Below are positions 62,781 to 64,000 of a stretch of DNA of 64,000 nt, in pieces. The notes beneath the pieces were generated by a model. It was not told where the DNA came from. It was given only the letters and a program-made list of their open reading frames with translations, and ran no database searches. The stretch's first letter is position 1; every line of letters starts with the position of its first letter. The DNA is from Lachnospiraceae bacterium NE2001 (GTDB taxonomy: Bacteria > Bacillota > Clostridia > Lachnospirales > Lachnospiraceae). The stretch is from assembly GCA_900110635.1 (NCBI GenBank), contig FOEK01000006.1:62001-126000 (forward strand), given 5' to 3'. Both the position numbers and the translations under genes were made by a program.

Positions 62781-64000
62781 TTAATCAAAGTCAAAGTAAT
62801 CCTTGGCGTTGTTGTAGCAGATATTCTCCACCATTTCGCCCAGATATATCATATCGTATGGATACTCTCCATTCTCCACTAATGTTCCAAGACGGTCGCA
62901 AAGGATTCGTCTGAAATACTCATGTCTTGGGAAGGACAGGAAGCTTCTCGAATCGGTAAGCATTCCGATAAATGTTGAAAGCAGTCCTGTATCTGAAAGT
63001 ATCTGCAGCTGCTGCTCTATGCCAAACTTGTGATCATTGAACCACCAGGCACTTCCCAGCTGAACCTTTCCTCTGATTCCCTTGCTGTTACCCTGGAAGC
63101 ATCCTGCCAGAGTTGACAGAGCCATAGCATCCTTTGGATTCAGATAATACAGAATAGTGCGTGGCAGCTCATCTTCAGCATCCATAACACTAAGAAGCTT
63201 TGCCAGCTGAGGAATATAGTTAAAATCTCCTATACTGTCATATCCTGAATCTGCGCCAAGAATCTTGAACATTCTTTCGGAGTTGTTACGAAGAGCACCT
63301 ATATGAAGCTGCATAACCATTTCACGCTCTGCATACATTTTACCAAGACAGATAAGTACATATCCTCTAAATGCTGCTGCTTCATCTAAAGTAATCGAAC
63401 AAGACTCTTCTGATAGTCTCTTCTTAAATATCTTATCAACAGCACTAAGAGTTGTTTCTCTAAAGAAATCCTTCTCCAGACTGTGATCTGTCACACGACA
63501 GCCAACACTTACAAAATAGTCGAGCCTCTTACCAAGTGCTGCAAGAAGTGTCTCAATATCTGTAATCTCTATTCCAGCCGCTTCCCCCAGCTCGCTCATA
63601 TAGGAGACAAACCCATCATCTTCAATCTCCAGAACCCTGCCAGGTCTAAAGGAAGGTCTTACGCTTATCTCGAAATCATCAGCCGCTATCTTCTTATGCC
63701 ACTCCAGGGTATCCGCCGGATCATCAGTGGTACATATAGTCTCGGCCTTCTGTTTTCTAAGAAGATTCCGAACTGAGTAATCCCCCTTCTTAAGAAGTGC
63801 ATTACATTTTTCCCATATATAATCTGCAGTATCAGGAGTGAGAGCCTCATCGATATCGAAGTACCTCTTCAGTTCCAGATGAGTCCAATGATACAAAGGA
63901 CTTCCTACCAGGCTTTGAACCGTATCAGCATAGGCCAGGAACCTTCTATAATCCAGCTCCTCTTCCTCAATAAAGCTGTCAACAGAGGTGACATTTTTAC
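62781..64000 (-). CDS. uxaC: Uronate (glucuronate/galacturonate) isomerase, 5' end cut by window
   Basis: 406 codons visible; the frame continues without a stop past a TTG at 63896 to the window edge (VQSLVGSPLYHWTHLELKRYF spans it), so about 60 N-terminal residues are outside. Motifs: PLYHWTHLE, GCRVTDHS, and RGKVQLGSAWWFNDHKFG near the C-terminus, which are UxaC hallmarks. Converts D-glucuronate to D-fructuronate. First visible gene of the hexuronate run; uxuA and uxuB are probably upstream, outside the window. Confidence 0.95.
   Translation of the reverse strand, partial: KNVTSVDSFIEEEELDYRRFLAYADTVQSLVGSPLYHWTHLELKRYFDIDEALTPDTADYIWEKCNALLKKGDYSVRNLLRKQKAETICTTDDPADTLEWHKKIAADDFEISVRPSFRPGRVLEIEDDGFVSYMSELGEAAGIEITDIETLLAALGKRLDYFVSVGCRVTDHSLEKDFFRETTLSAVDKIFKKRLSEESCSITLDEAAAFRGYVLICLGKMYAEREMVMQLHIGALRNNSERMFKILGADSGYDSIGDFNYIPQLAKLLSVMDAEDELPRTILYYLNPKDAMALSTLAGCFQGNSKGIRGKVQLGSAWWFNDHKFGIEQQLQILSDTGLLSTFIGMLTDSRSFLSFPRHEYFRRILCDRLGTLVENGEYPYDMIYLGEMVENICYNNAKDYFDFD

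Noticed and set aside
63896-63898. TTG as start of the uronate isomerase gene
   Set aside because: The frame continues upstream with conserved UxaC residues to the window edge, so the TTG is an internal Leu codon.

Overview
The window reads as chromosome of an anaerobic, fibre-degrading Firmicute, most likely a Lachnospiraceae (Butyrivibrio, Pseudobutyrivibrio or Coprococcus type). Support: strong AGGAGG-type ribosome binding sites, AddAB rather than RecBCD, Ktr/Trk potassium transport, LytTR/DUF3021 and LacI-EAL regulators, a lipoprotein GH10 xylanase with hexuronate catabolism genes, and no outer-membrane genes. Genus cannot be fixed from sequence alone. Almost everything lies on the minus strand; plus-strand exceptions are a phosphoribosyltransferase-like gene, purC, a 3D-domain secreted protein and a three-gene LytTR module. 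No rRNA, tRNA, CRISPR array, prophage or complete insertion sequence was seen.

Layout. 1-8.1 kb: 5' part of folC, an ABC-2 exporter pair, an FtsX-type permease with its ATPase, queF, a TSCPD protein, a decayed EAL-domain remnant, a YunG-like protein and an acetyltransferase. 8.2-15.6 kb: addA and addB. 15.8-16.4 kb: a degenerate phosphoribosyltransferase. 16.5-22.2 kb: one run containing a CbiK-like protein that has lost metal ligands, trkA, trkH, ktrB and ktrA. 22.3-25.6 kb: a secreted NlpC/P60 protein and topB. 25.6-32.3 kb: a branched-chain amino acid/amide ABC operon with a consensus promoter and an adjacent double-HTH regulator. 32.4-38.2 kb: a CbxX-like pseudo-ATPase, purC and purE (convergent), and an ArsR/HMA/P-type ATPase metal operon. 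38.6-44.8 kb: 3D protein, DUF7010-like/LytTR/DUF3021 module, MATE pump, DegV, HAD phosphatase, RNase H. 44.9-47.3 kb: polar amino acid ABC transporter. 47.5-51.9 kb: metallophosphoesterase and a LacI-EAL-beta-solenoid protein. 52-64 kb: two ABC exporters flanking a DUF1854 gene, a GH10 xylanase, an esterase, kdgK, eda and uxaC, giving a coherent glucuronoxylan route: xylan cleavage, deacetylation, then glucuronate to KDG and KDPG cleavage.

The most unusual signal is not a gene. Twelve copies, at eleven loci, of a short palindromic element share a GGGGAC core. They fall into three families defined by different but self-complementary arms (AAAGACAG, AATCACCAA, ATGTGCAA). At ten of the eleven loci the element lies within about 13 bases of a stop codon, several with T-runs, so they look like mobile REP-type repeats that also serve as transcript ends. 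A second family (GGCTTCC hairpin, GTC-GC hairpin, then TGAGGTG) occurs twice, and in one copy its GAGGTG end provides the ribosome binding site of a permease gene. Other points of note are the degenerate CbiK and CbxX homologues, the split potassium-transport pair, and the cytosolic EAL protein with a beta-solenoid tail.
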